From NCBI GenBank assembly GCA_023614405.1, contig CM042684.1:532440682-532504681 (forward strand): a stretch of DNA of 64,000 bases, given 5' to 3'. The stretch comes from Avena insularis. Lineage: Eukaryota; Streptophyta; Magnoliopsida; Poales; Poaceae. Below are positions 30,713 to 41,970 of this stretch, one piece after another. The position numbers and the translations under genes were made by a program. The stretch's first letter is position 1, and each line of letters starts with the position of its first letter. A model generated the notes under the pieces. It made no database searches. It worked only from the letters and a program-made list of their open reading frames with translations, and was not told where the DNA came from.

Positions 30713-30854
30713 ACCACTAGTACACCGAACAGTCTGTACATGCAGGCACGCATGCGAGTACGTACGCGTACGAAGGGAATCTTACCACTAGTACACCGAA
30801 CAGTCTGTACATGCAGGCACGCATGCGAGTACGTACGCGTACGAAGGGAATCTT
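30713..30854 (+). repeat. Perfect tandem duplication of 71 bp
   Basis: Units 30713-30783 and 30784-30854 are identical base for base, each beginning ACCACTAGTACACCGAAC and containing GTACGTACGCGTACG. Complete identity implies a recent event. Confidence 0.95.
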
Positions 30855-30884
30855 TTCTGGCTAGCTAGTGCTTTACCAAACCCA

Positions 30885-31045
30885 ATATGCATATAACATA
30901 TCCATGTGATCCACATGAGAATGCTCCATCGAGAAGAGGCAGAGGCCACTCAAGTCGTCGGCCTCCGGGCGATCCGTCCGTCGGTCGGATGCGAAACAAA
31001 CAAACACGCATGCACTCGTTGGTCGGCGGCTGTCTCGAACATAAC
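30885..31045 (+). repeat. Block R, copy 2
   Basis: CATGTGATCCACATGAGAAT and GGTCGGCGGCTGTCTCG follow the same order as in R copy 3 (34205-34460). Confidence 0.55.
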
Positions 31046-31620
31046 ACCACCAGCAGCGCGTTTTTGCCCTTGTCGCTAGCTGCAACGCATGATCTCTTGG
31101 AAGTTGGAACGGAATGTGGCATGCATTGCATGGATGGAGGAGCAATCTCAAGATTTTGATTCGATTGCTTTGCGTTGCGTTGCCAGTACGTGCGTGCACC
31201 GCAGTTTTAGAGCACGTTATCGTCGTGGCGAATCGAAGCTGTGATCGACTCTTTATTCTAGAGCACCGCAGCAGCTGTAACTTCGGTGTGCATGTTAGTA
31301 GTAGCAATCTGGCACGAGTACGAGAGCGAGGAACCTGTGCGGGTTGAAGATGTGGGCACGTATGTGGTTTATGATTTTCGTTTTTGTCCGCAACGGGTGG
31401 TGATGTCAACCAAATTCCTATTCTTTTTTTTTTCGGTAACCAAATTCATATTCAACGACACGTACTGTGTATACTTCTGCCGTTTCATGTTACTCCCCAT
31501 GTTAGGTTTCAGTCCAAGTAAAAGTTTACAATGTTTGACTAAGTACATACTATAATGAAATATTAACCAATGACGAAGCATGTTTCGTTAAGGTTCCAGT
31601 AATATAGATTATATATCTTA
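31046..31620. other. No gene seen
   Basis: Mixed-composition sequence without a supported ORF. Plus-strand frames around 31286-31555 lack any domain. Confidence 0.35.
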
Positions 31621-31789
31621 CTCCCTCCGTTTTCAAAATATAAGATGTTTTAGCTTTGTAAAAGAAGTGTATCTAGACTCTTTTCAGTGTGTAGGTTTGT
31701 ATAGATTTGGAGTGAACATACACACTAAAAGGGTCTAGATTCATTAGCTTCACAAAGCTAAAACATCTTATATTTTAAAACGGAGGGAG
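31621..31789 (+). mobile_element. Stowaway MITE, 169 bp
   Basis: CTCCCTCCGTTTTCAAAATA at the left is inverted at the right (TATTTTAAAACGGAGGGAG), flanked by TA on both sides. The whole element can fold into a long hairpin (ATAAGATGTTTTAGCTTTGT near both ends). Confidence 0.95.
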
Positions 31790-32258
31790 TAGATGTTTAC
31801 ATATCTTTATTCATAATTGTTTAAACTTTTCAATATATGTCTTTGACCAAACAAAAAAATGCGGGAAGGAACTTGTACTCTTTTTTTGAGGGAAAAAGGA
31901 AGGAACTTGTACTATGCAGGCTTGAAAAGACACAGTGTGGCCCTCTCAGTCCATTGAACTTTCATGCGTAATTATAGCGAAATGAATCCATGGGCCGTAC
32001 GGGCTTGTTGTCTCTGCGGAAAACTAAATGCCTCGTTTATTCACCTGTTGTCCGTGCTAGATTTTCTTTTATTTTCTGATGCCAGCTGGGAGAAAAAAAG
32101 CTTCAACAGTCTGAACGTGCATATTTAGTCAGGATTCAGGCTAAATCTGCACTCTGCAGTCATTGAACCTCGTGGAGTGGAACGTTCATATAGTTAGTCA
32201 GGAACCAGTAGCACTGCGATGATAATCTCATGATCCATCGCGCACTGAAGGAGACTAT
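31790..32258. other. No gene seen
   Basis: A/T-rich sequence including a short duplicated word (AAGGAACTTGTACT at 31867 and 31902). Nothing else is supported. Confidence 0.35.
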
Positions 32259-32630
32259 TGTTGAAGTATAATCCAAATTCTATTAAGGGGGTTAACTTCT
32301 GACGGAGCGGAGCGAGGCCCGTCACCGGGAGGCTTGGGCCGAATCTATTAACGCCTGTGGGGGGTGCGGGGGGCGACAACCCCCGTGATACGGATCTTGA
32401 TGACTTAGGTTACCACCGCTATATAAACCTCTTGTAAGCCGTCGGCTGGGATAAGTTGCATCTGTGAAATCTCCGGCGTTGAATAACACTCCCCGTATAG
32501 TGAAGTTCTGCTGACTGGCGCCTATGGTTTTTCCCTCTCTTTGTTGGGAAGGATTTTCCACGTTAAATCTATGTCCCCTTGGTGCGATTTTATTTTCGTT
32601 CTTAGTTATTTGATTGTCGCAAAACTAACA
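32259..32630 (+). repeat. Probable solo LTR, 372 bp
   Basis: Starts TGTTGAAG and ends CTAACA. A TATATAA box lies near 32420, and the 3' part (GGATTTTCCACGTTAAATCT) is LTR-like. Flanking five bases ACTAT and ATTAT match at four of five positions. No partner LTR or internal region is near. Confidence 0.5.
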
Positions 32631-32664
32631 ATTATCATAATCAACCGTGATGCCAAAAATGTCT

Positions 32665-33425
32665 CGTATGTGCATGCATGTCATGTCCACGTACTTACCT
32701 ACCTGTAAGTTAAACATGTCCATCACGGTTGATGCAGGACCCTTACACTTTCCATCCATAGCTCAATTTTTTTTTTGCCTAATATCAACTTTTCCCCCTA
32801 GCGTCGCCACTCCAATCATACGGTTGAAAGTGCAAGAACGTTGCAATGAAAGGACCGACAAGCTAGTACTGGCACGCAAGCCTATAGTACGTAGCATGTC
32901 CATCACGGTTGATGTAGCATCTGTAGACTGTAGTACACACCTTCAAAGCTCAAAACGTTGCCTCATTTCAACTTTTTCCCATCTCCTATTGGAGTTCCAA
33001 TACTTGATGGAGCAATTCTTCAAAGTGAAGGCTCGATCATCACTTTCTTTGGAACAGTGCAACGCAAGGACAGCTAGTAGCGTACAAGCCTATATACTCA
33101 CAACATGCCATTTGCAAATTGCAATCTTCAGGTTGGCAATGATAAGATCAAACGGCACATCAACTTTTCCTTTTTCCATGGTTAGGGGTTCGGTTGCCTC
33201 TGAAAATGTACTGGGGAGGGAGATGGTCTTAGCTAGGGTCCCTGCATATATGTAGGCCATGAGTAGATCAATCATGCTTCCCTTGAACAAACCACCAACA
33301 TCAAAGGGATCCAACGACTTGGTCATTCTTGTTTAGTCAAACCTCTAGAGGTTTCTTTGTCTCCCCTCTCTAACATGCGTGCAAAAGGATTTACGTCACT
33401 AGGCACTCATTAACACACATCTTCG
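32665..33425 (+). repeat. Block P, copy 1
   Basis: Carries in order AAGTTAAACATGTCCATCAC, CAAAGCTCAAAACGTTGCC, GTGAAGGCTCGATCATCA, GGTTGGCAATGATAAGATCA and CACTAGGCACTCATTAACAC. All recur in copy 2 (34840-34957 plus 41337-41970). It supplies the empty site for the LINE insertion in copy 2. A local repeat of CATGTCCATCACGGTTGATG lies inside (32716 and 32897). Confidence 0.75.
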
Positions 33426-33442
33426 GGTTCAGATTATATCTA

Positions 33443-33611
33443 CTAATCTGTTCGGAAATATAAGACATTTTAGCTTTGTGAATCAAATGTATCTAAATGT
33501 TTTTTAGTGTACAGGTTAATAGAAGTCCGGAGTGAACCTATATACAAAAAAAAAGTCTAGATACGTTCGTTTCATAAAGCTAAAATGTCTTATATTTCTG
33601 AACGGAGGGAG
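33443..33611 (+). mobile_element. Stowaway MITE, 169 bp, left end decayed
   Basis: TTCGGAAATATAAGACATTT on the left is inverted at CTTATATTTCTGAACGGAGG on the right. TA flanks at 33441-33442 and 33612-33613. Same subfamily as 31621-31789. Confidence 0.85.
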
Positions 33612-33619
33612 TAGTACTT

Positions 33620-33840
33620 ACACATCGCTTCTGTTTTCACAACGGTCGGTCGTGGGACGCATGATCTCCAGCGCGATGGGTCTTTTGTCTCGTCTCCTGG
33701 CCGCTGTACGGCATCTGTCGTGCATCCTGCGTCCGAATCATCGTTGAGCAATATATATTCGGATTAAAAACGATCAAGCATGCTAGGTGAGCGCTTTACA
33801 CAATCATCATTTTGAAAAACAGACCACGCTTTAAATTAGA
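33620..33840 (+). repeat. Block Q, copy 1
   Basis: TTTTGTCTCGTCTCCTGGCC, TGTACGGCATCTGTCGTG and ATTCGGATTAAAAACGATCA align with 42680-42850 and 59850-60020. Confidence 0.65.
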
Positions 33841-33844
33841 GCGA

Positions 33845-34110
33845 GAAGATGCGCGGCAGGCCGTCCGACGACGGCGCCATGCATGACGGCGAGCTGCTAC
33901 CTCACAACCGGCCCCATCGATCGAACGGTCCGCTTTATTAAGTTGAAGCAACCTGCTACTCGTGATGAAGAGTTGAAACACCCAACGAATTCCTCCTAAC
34001 CTCGATCGGTTTTTTACACATGTACTGTGTATGGATCCTACACACGTACTCACGCGCCGATCCATTACAACGCGTCATCACATACGACTAGTCTGTATAC
34101 ATGCATGAAA
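33845..34110 (+). repeat. Block S, copy 3 (partial)
   Basis: CATGACGGCGAGCTGCTACC followed by ACGGTCCGCTTTATTAAGTT resembles block S copies 1 and 2 at 21870 and 27070. The rest is diverged. Confidence 0.45.
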
Positions 34111-34204
34111 GTAAAAGCAAGCATCTAGACTGAAAGTGAAAGTCTAGTGTGTACGTAGTAGGAACACGTTCGAAAATGTTAATTTCCTATAGCTATCTAG
34201 CTAG

Positions 34205-34460
34205 CTAGTGTATACAGTACCCATGTGATCCACATGAGCAGTCTGAGAAAGCTTGAGAAGGGGCTAGCTACACCTCTACTACTACTACTACCACACAATC
34301 CAAGTCTCCGGCATGTACGTGTGCTTAATGCGCCGCAGTTCATCTGTCGTCGATCGGCTCCCAACAAACCAACATGCACTCTTCTTCTTCTGTTCAGGGG
34401 TCGTTTGTCGGTCGGCGCGCGCGGCTGGGCTGTCTCGACGTTACATGCATCTATCAAGCG
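34205..34460 (+). repeat. Block R, copy 3
   Basis: CCATGTGATCCACATGAG, CGTCGATCGGCTCCCAACAA and GCTGGGCTGTCTCGACG match the order in R copies 1 and 2. A short run of CTACTA occurs near 34276. Confidence 0.6.
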
Positions 34461-34715
34461 ATTAATTTAACCTGCAACATGCAGCGCCTCGATCGTGGCC
34501 TTGTCGAGAGCTGCAAGGTCTTGTTTTTTTCTATTACGAATGCGTTGGCTTCTTATTAATCACCGGTTGTCCGCACTTGTTATGTCCAGGAAAATGAACA
34601 TTTCTACCATACTTAACATGGCTAAAAGATACTAGTAAGAAGTAAGCAACATCATGAAGAAATCACGATGCGAATAACGGTCTTATTCTTTCTACTGTAT
34701 GAGAGAAAGAGTGTA

Positions 34716-34802
34716 TTCCCTCCGATCCAAATTAATACTATCAAATTTTGTCTATATTCGAATGCATCTACTACTAACACATTAATTTGGATTCGGAGGG
34801 AG
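34716..34802 (+). mobile_element. Stowaway MITE, 87 bp
   Basis: TTCCCTCCGATCCAAATTAA inverted as TTAATTTGGATTCGGAGGGAG, with TA on both sides. A T-run of about 24 follows at 34806-34829. Confidence 0.9.
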
Positions 34803-34839
34803 TACCTTTTTTTTTTTTTTTTTTTTTTTAATATGTGTG

Positions 34840-34957
34840 TACCCGCGTATGCAGGCGTGTCATGTCCACATACCTACCCACCCGTAAGTTAAACATGTCC
34901 ATCACGGCATCACGGTGGATGTAGCAACTGTGTAGTACACTATTTAAAGCTCAAAAC
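34840..34957 (+). repeat. Block P, copy 2, left piece
   Basis: Aligns with block P copy 1 up to CAAAGCTCAAAAC. The LINE interrupts it here and the block resumes at 41337. Confidence 0.75.
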
Positions 34958-34971
34958 AGTATTGCCTGATT
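34958..34971. repeat. LINE target-site duplication, left
   Basis: AGTATTGCCTGATT, identical to 41337-41350. The uninterrupted copy at about 32957 reads GTTGCCTCATT. Confidence 0.9.
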
Positions 34972-37680
34972 GGGACGGCTTCATGGCCCTGAGGCGGGCG
35001 GTCATCGTGGAGGCGTGCTGGATCGTCTGGGCAGCCATATACAACCGGCGCCCTCGCCGACGCCGGCGCCCTCGCTGGAGCCTGCTTCCCTGGAGGCAGG
35101 AGCCTACCGGGTCCCGGCTCGTAGACGCCTCGGGATCCTCCACCCTTCCCCTGTCCCTCCTCCAAGCTCGGCAGGCTCCAGGTTCGTCCGGCGCGATGAG
35201 GCCCCTGGTGGCGGGCGTGGCGAGCTCCTGGACTGTGGCGAGCGCGAAGAACACGGGCGCAGAGAACGAGATGTGCACGGCGGACATGGCGAGTGCATGG
35301 TGCGCGGCGAGCATGCTGCGTGCGTGGAGCGCGGCGAGCGCGTGGACCGCGGCAGACACGTGGATCGCGGCGGGAACGTGGAACGAGATGCACATGGCTC
35401 CAGTGGCGGCGTTTCCGGCGACAGGCGTGAGCGGGGACGGAGTCCGCCCTCCCAGAGGCGTGACGTCGGGCCTGGACGTGGTGGTCGCCCCCCTTCCCGC
35501 GAGCTCTCTCCGATGACCCGTCGCGAGGCTCCCCCCGGCCCGAGCATGGAAACCGTAATCTTGCCACGGTCGGCGGAGATTTCTGCGGCGGAGGACGCGT
35601 TGCGTTGGGCGCTCGTCGTTTTCGTCTCTGGGCACCGGAGTCATGTCTCTCTCATTGAGGCTGGGGCGGCCGTAGCGGCCCAAGTTCCACGGGCGGAGGA
35701 CAACTTCACATTGCACCGGTCGTGGCCTGCCGACTTCTTGCTTGTGTGCAGCAGCAGGCGTGTACGGGACGACGTGTTGGCCGCGGGAGTGATCGACGGG
35801 CGAGGTTTCTCCCTCCGCTTCTCGCCATGGAACCGGCAGCTGCAGGCGGTGCGCCGGCCGCTGCGCTTTCGCGCACACTTCGAGCTGACGGGTATCCCTG
35901 CGCACGCGTGGAACCGGACCACGGTGATGGCACTGCTCGGTTCAGCGGCGTGGGTTGAGCGCCTGGGCGCGGCAACGGCAAGCCGTGAGGACTTGGGGCA
36001 CTTCCGAGTGATCGCTTGGATTGACAATCCCAACCAGCTTCCATCGGAAAAGGCCCTGCTTATTGAGGAGCCGGATGACAGGATGGAGGAGGACGAAGGG
36101 TTAGTCCTCCCCGGTGATGCTCTCATTCCTCTAGAGAAGCTCATGTTGCGCTACGTGGTAAAAATTCGGCTTGTGCGGGCGGAGGACATGTCTGCGCCTG
36201 GCCCTTCTTCAGGAGACGATGGAAGTGATGACGACGGTGACCTTGGCTCAGGTGGCCGTGACAGAGGGCGTGGGGGACGTGATGATGGGCCTAGCGAGAG
36301 ACCAAGGGGTCGGTCTGATGCGCGCATGCCATTTCCTGGGAAGCTTGACGGGTGTGGAGAGGTTCCTCAGCGGCGGCGGCAGCCCGACGTTTGCTGGGGT
36401 GGCAGTCGCCGCATCGCCATTGATGCCCCTCTAGAGGTTGAGCCATGGCCAGAGGTCGAAGGGGAAGACGTTCAGGAAGATGACTGGGACGATGATGGAG
36501 GTGAGGCCCACCTGGATCGGCTGTCGTTTGGGAGGAGGGCGCTGGAACCACCTGCCCCTGTCAGCAGGCCTTTCGAACAGGCTCCCAATGTGGCCGCGCC
36601 ACGTGGAAAGCATGCTGTGGGGGAGGCAGGGGTACGTGCCCCGCGTCTGACCCCTTGACCAACGGGCTGTTCGTGGCGGGACCTTTCACTGCTTTGCTTG
36701 GTCAGGAAGAAGCGGAATCCAGAGGCACAGTGGTAGGGCCGGTCTTTGCATGCGGTGTGGAATCGAGGCCCTCCGATATTTTTCCTGGGCGGGAAGAAAC
36801 GGCGCCCAAAGGCACTGGCGTCGGGCCGCTCTTTGCATGTGGTGTGAGCTCCCCCTATACTCCTGTGGATAGACAGCTGGCCTTGACAGGGACGTTCAGG
36901 TCACCTATTGATGGTCTTGGCAGTACGGACGTGGGAGTGGATGAAGATTTGGTGGCCCATCTTTTGTCACTTTTGACCAAGACCAAGCCTCACGTGGACC
37001 TGGCAGCTCGGGAGGTTTTTGAACCAGATGCGCGCGCGTGTGTGACTCCATGCCCGCACCAAGGCGAGGCCTGCCAGTTGGAATCGCCCGGACTGCTGCC
37101 GTCCCTCTCAGACACCTCTGGCGACACTTGTTGGGCGGCGACATCTGGCCAGACCGAGTCCCCGAGATCGGTTTTTGACATGCTTGATGTGTTTTCGGTT
37201 CACCTTTCTCCCGCGGACGGTGGCTCAGATCAGCTGCATGGGCCTCGGGCTATGGGTCCTGGCTCGACACCGGTAGGAGCGCAGGGCTCGGATGCTTTCC
37301 GAGATGCTTGCAAGATGCCGACCAACTCCATTCTGAGCAGGCCAGTCGCCAAGCGAAGCCGCAAGAAGAAGTACTCAGGGCCGGTCAGGAGGAGTGGGCG
37401 ACTTCGTGGACGCTTCGCCGCCGGCACGCCTATCCGCCAGCAGCAGCGTACTCTCATCACCAGGCTCGGGATTGCTAGGGAGGGCGAGGTCATTGGGGAC
37501 GAAGCCTTGGACGCCTCATGGATCTTTTTGCGAGACCTCTACGACAGCAGCACATCGACGTGGTTCTCCGGCTGTTCGGCTGGATGCCCGAGGCCCTACC
37601 ACCTTGATGGCCTTGGGTGGAGTGCCTTATCTGATTGGGGCTTTTTATTCGCTCGTGGCTAGCCTCGCCTAGTATCTGTG
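34972..37680 (+). pseudogene. LINE ORF1 (DUF4283-type RNA-binding protein), broken
   Basis: The first frame runs 34972-36658, about 562 codons. It has an Arg/Glu-rich N-terminal part, then a DUF4283-type domain (from about residue 190: ISAAEDALRWALVVFVSG; RPLRFRAHFELTGIPAHAWN about 300-320) and an acidic-basic tail. The frame ends in TGA at 36656, and a second frame (36655-37662) carries the usual C-terminal region ending in VRRSGRLRGRFAAGTPIRQQ and RLGIAREGEVIGDEALD. Another frame change occurs after about 37510. The protein would form the RNA-protein particle. No cysteine knuckle is visible; it probably lay in the missing 5' part. Confidence 0.75.
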
Positions 37681-37685
37681 TAATA

Positions 37686-40600
37686 ATGGACGACCCTGAC
37701 TTTTGTATTGGTAGCTGGAATGCGCGTGGTTTGAACTCCCCGGCTCGTCGTCTTGCGCTTTCACGAGTTTTGTCACCTTCTAGGGCGGCGGTGGTATGTC
37801 TGCAGGAGACCAAGATGGCGGTCATCTCTGACCGCGTGGTGAGGGAGACGCTCGACCCCTCCTTTGATAAGTTCTTCTACCTACCAGCAGATGGGACCCG
37901 TGGTGGGATTCTGCTGGCTTGGCAATCTTGCATGGTCTCTGTCACTCACCTTCACTACTCCAACAACGCAATTACTGCACGTTTATCGACTGGCGTGGAT
38001 CATAGTTGGTGGTTCACTGGTGTCTATGGGCCCCAAAGCGATGACGACAAGAGGGCGTTCCTCCAGGAACTCCAAGATATTAGGGACCTTCATACCGGTC
38101 CGTGGATCGTGGCAGGTGATTTTAACCTCATCACCAATCCGGAGGACAAGAACCAGGGGCCCCTCCATGGCCGCATGATGGCCAGATTCAGACGCACTTT
38201 AGCCCTCCTGGAGCTCAAGGAGCTCTACCTCAACGGGCGTAGATTCACTTGGACGAGCGGCGGCAACCGACCTTGGAGAAGCTTGGCGGGGTCTTTGTGG
38301 CGGTGGATTGGGAGGATCGTTACCCGAACGCCTTCCTATCGGCACTATCTTGAGCCCATCGATCATTGCCTTGTTACTACGCCTTGCGCCGGACTTGCGG
38401 CAGGCGTAGATTCCAGTTCAATCGCCGGCCCAAAGTGGGCGGCTTCATGGAAGTCGTTCAAGAAGCGTGGAACTTCGCTACAGGATCCCAACCCCTTCAA
38501 GAGACTTGATGCTAAGCTGAGCCGTGGCCAAGAAGTTGTGCGGATGGAGCACAGATTCGCCGGAATGTCAAGATGCAGATCCTCTTAGCTCTTGAGTTGA
38601 TCCTTGATTCGATGTAGCTATGGAAAGTAGGCAGCTCTCGCGGAAAACGCGGGCTTCGTCGGTTGCTGAAGAAAAAGCTCTCGGACTCGCCTCCCTAGAG
38701 AGGATGGCCTTGGCGGTCGCGGATCCTTTGGCTCGGGAGGAGATGCATGCACGTTTTTCCACACGCATGCGAGCCACCAAGGCGGAAGAACTTCATTAGT
38801 CACCTCCTCGTAGATAATGTTCAGATCTCAGATCATGATGATAAAATGAGGCCGTGGATATCTTCTTCGCGAACCTTACGGGGAATGCAGGGATCGCCCT
38901 TTCTCGCTTGACCTAGATTTCCTAGGGCTGCAGTCGAGGGACCTCCAACACATTGATGGCGAATTCTCGGAACAGGAGGTGCTGACAGCCATCAGGGGCA
39001 TGCCATTGGACAAGTGCCCAGGGCCGGATGGGTTCTCCGCACGCTTCTTCATGACCTGCTGGAGCATTATCAAGGATGATGTTATGGACGCTTTCAACTC
39101 ACTCTCAGCGCGACTAGGGATTTGGAGGCGGTGAATGGGGCCCTTGTCACCTGCTGCCCAAGAAGCTAGGCGGAGGAGATCTGGGATTATAGGCGATTAG
39201 CCTTATCCGCAGGATCGCCAAATGGGTGGCCAAGGTAATAGCAAGCAGTGGCGCCGTCCTCCCGCAGATGGTGGGGGTTCACCAAAGTGCATTCGTGCGT
39301 GGACGGTGCCTACATGATAACTTCATGATGGTGCAAGGGACGACTCGCAAACTTCACACCAGCAAGACCCCAGCAGTACTCCTAAAGCTTGACATCACCA
39401 AAGTGTTCGACACGGTGGATTGGGCTTTCCTTTTGGAGGTCCTGAGGAAGCTAGGCTTCGGGGAACGGTTGCTCTCTTGCATCTGCGCCCTTGTTTCTAC
39501 GGCCACCACGCGCATCCTAATGAACGGCTGCCCAGGTTCTAAGGTGGCAAACAGGCGAGGCCTCCGACAAGGGGACCCTTTCTCCCCACAGTTGTTCATC
39601 CTGATCATGGAGGTTTTTCATTTGATGGTCGTCAAAGCGGAAAGTTTGGGCCTCCTCACTAGACTCGCGACAACGGGATTCCAACACCGCACCTCAATCT
39701 ACGCAGATGATGTGGTCACTTTCCTGAGACCGTCAGTGGTGGATTTCCAGGTGATCTCTGGGATTATCGAGGACTTTGGGGTGGCATCGGGTCTACGGAC
39801 CAACTTTGACAAATGCACGGCAAACTTGATCCGATGTTCGACCGAGGATAGGGATATGGTTTCCCGAGAACTGGGTTGCCCTATCACGCAGTTCCCACTC
39901 CGCTACCTGGGGCTGCCACTCTCCTTACGTAAACCATCCGCATCTCAACTCCAGTCACTTGTGGATCAGGTGGCCGCCAAGTTGCCCTCGTGGAAGGACT
40001 CTATGCTCAACAGAGGAGGGCGGCTGGAGCTCGTGAAAACCACGCTCTCAGCCATTCCTGTTTTTGCCATGATGTCCCTAGATATTCCGATTGAGACCAT
40101 CACTGCGATTGAGAAGATCATTCGTGGATTTCTTTGGAAGGGGAGAAAGGACGTCCATGGTGGCCATTGTCTAGTGGCATGGGACAGGGTATGCATGCCC
40201 AAAGAGTTGGGGGGGGGGCTGGGCATCCCAAACCTGCGCCTCCTAAATGTTGCACTCAGGGCAAGATGGTTGTGGTTGAGGCGAGTGGAGTTGGACAGGC
40301 CCTGGCTCGATCTCAGTATTCGGGTACCAGTAGCTTGCCAAGCAGCTCTTTGGCCAGCTCGACCTCGGTGCTTGGAGATGGAGCCAACACTCTCTTACGG
40401 GCAGACAAGTGGATACCGTGTGGAAGACTTGAGGCAGCTGCACCGCACTTATTCGCGATGGTGCCGGTGGCCGCAACCGCAACTCGTAGGGTACGCGAGG
40501 GTCTTGCGGGGGCCTGGCTTCACGATGTCCCCCCTGACCTTAATGCAGCAGCCATACGGGAGCTGCTCGAAGTCGCAGATCGCCTGGAGGAAGTCACCCT

Positions 40601-41198
40601 GATAGAGGGGACGCAGGATATCCTCAAGTGGAGCTGGGATCCATCTGGCTGCTACTGCAGTCACACTGCAGCTATGTTTGCTGGTCGGACCTCGATGGCA
40701 GGTGCACTGCAGATCTGGCGCTCTCGAGCCCCCGCCAGTTGCAAGGTTACTCTTTGGCTAGCTGTGAGGAATAGATGCTGGACCGCTGATAGGTTGAGCC
40801 GGCGCGGGTTGCAGCACCCGACGGCATGTCCATTTTGCGATCAGTGTGGAGAATCCATTGACCACCTCCTCATGGGATGTGTCCTAGCTCGTGAGGTGTG
40901 GTGCACATGTCTTGGGTGGTGGGGCAAGAGCCAGTGGTTGCCCGAGCATGACACGAAGTTGGTGGCTTGGCTGCGAGGGGGGCCAGCGGGGAAAGGCCAA
41001 GAGCGTGATCTCTGGACAGGAGTCTCCCTGGTGTGTTGGACGCTTTGGCGCCACCGAAATGATATCGTTTTCGAAGGTGCCTCCCCCTCGGCTGCAGTAG
41101 TCATTCAGAAGATATCTGAGGAAGCGGGCTTGTGGATAGCTGCACGGCTCTTTCGTGACTGCTTGAGCCAGGTAGATAGGTGGAGATGTCGCGAGTAG
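37686..41198 (+). pseudogene. LINE ORF2 (endonuclease-reverse transcriptase), broken
   Basis: ATG at 37686 (MDDPDFCIGSWNARGLNS). Endonuclease motifs: SWNARG, LQETKM, TGVYGPQ and VAGDFNLI, to about 38420. From about 38590 to 39230 the frame is broken several times across the linker and fingers (CPGPDGFSARFF is legible at 39015-39050). 39226-40602 holds the reverse transcriptase core (LDITKVFDTVDW, RRGLRQGDPFSPQLF, YADD at 39700-39711). After a frame change near 40200 the C-terminal zf-RVT region follows (LWLAVRNRCWTADRL and CPFCDQCGESIDHLLMGC) to the stop at 41196-41198. It nicks target DNA and reverse-transcribes its own RNA in intact copies. Confidence 0.85.
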
Positions 41199-41306
41199 TC
41201 GGTTAGAGTGTGTGTGCTGCCCTCGTGACAGCGTGGTATTGCGCTCGGGACGTCTGTGTCACGGCGTGTTGTATATCTTAACCATTTGGCCCTCCTTCTT
41301 GAAAAA

Positions 41307-41328
41307 GATACGTCTCTCAGGACGTATC
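41307..41328 (+). other. LINE 3' hairpin
   Basis: GATACGTC, loop TCTCAG, GACGTATC: eight perfect pairs, then CTTGAAAAA. The word CTTGAAAAA also precedes the hairpin (41299-41306 region). Conserved 3' stem-loops are known for plant L1 elements as the likely reverse-transcriptase recognition site. Confidence 0.8.
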
Positions 41329-41336
41329 CTTGAAAA

Positions 41337-41970
41337 AGTATTGCCTGATTTCAACTTTTTCGCAACTCCTGCTGGAGTTCCAACCCTGGATCGAGTAATT
41401 CTTCAAAGTGAAGGCTCGTCAGTTGCTTTGGAACAGTGTAATGCAAGGACAGCTGGTAAGGCACAAGCCTATATACTCACAATACACCATTCAGGTTGGC
41501 AATGATAAGATCGAACGGCACATCACCTTTCTTTTCCATGCATGATTAGGTGTTAGGTTGTCTCTAGAATTGAACTTAGGGAAAGAGAGATTCTCTTAGC
41601 TAGGGTCATGTACTGTACGTAGGCCATGGGTGGATTAATCATGCTTCCCTTGAACGAACCACTAGAACATCAAAGGGATCCAACGATCTTATCAGTCTTG
41701 TGTAGTCAACTCTCCAGAGGCCCTCTTTCTCTCCCCTCTCTATCATGCGTGAAAAGGATTTAAAGATAAGACGTCACTAGGCACTCATTAACACACTTTT
41801 TTTGGCGAGCTGATTAACACACCTTTAAAAAAATATTTAAATAAAGACCACATGTATCATTTGAGTCTTGAGATGGAGACATGTACACTCAGATAAATTA
41901 CATGCGCGCCACACATCAAAGACCAAACAAGAAGTCCCCGAAGAAAAGTTCATTATTGTGGAGAGTGATT
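41337..41970 (+). repeat. Block P, copy 2, right piece (with LINE target-site duplication)
   Basis: The first 14 bases are the right target duplication. The rest aligns with 32970-33425 (GGTTGGCAATGATAAGATCG, CATGCTTCCCTTGAACGAAC, CACTAGGCACTCATTAACAC) and with 46025-46385. Confidence 0.75.

Larger units (their letters stand above)
34972..41336 (+). mobile_element. L1-clade LINE, 6.4 kb, 5'-truncated
   Basis: Bounded by a 14-bp target duplication. It contains ORF1 (DUF4283-type), ORF2 with endonuclease, reverse transcriptase and zf-RVT, and a 3' hairpin with an A-rich tail. The ORF1 frame is already open at the first base and has no ATG there. The N-terminal zinc knuckle expected of the family is missing, so the 5' end is truncated. 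Several frameshifts and stops make it inactive. Confidence 0.9.

Noticed and set aside
34806..34829. Long T run as a possible retroposon tail
   Set aside because: It directly follows a complete Stowaway MITE and no SINE or LINE body is attached on either side.
34962..35905. Several long ORFs in other frames over the LINE ORF1 region
   Set aside because: High GC content leaves many frames open. Only the frame with the DUF4283-type motifs is supported.
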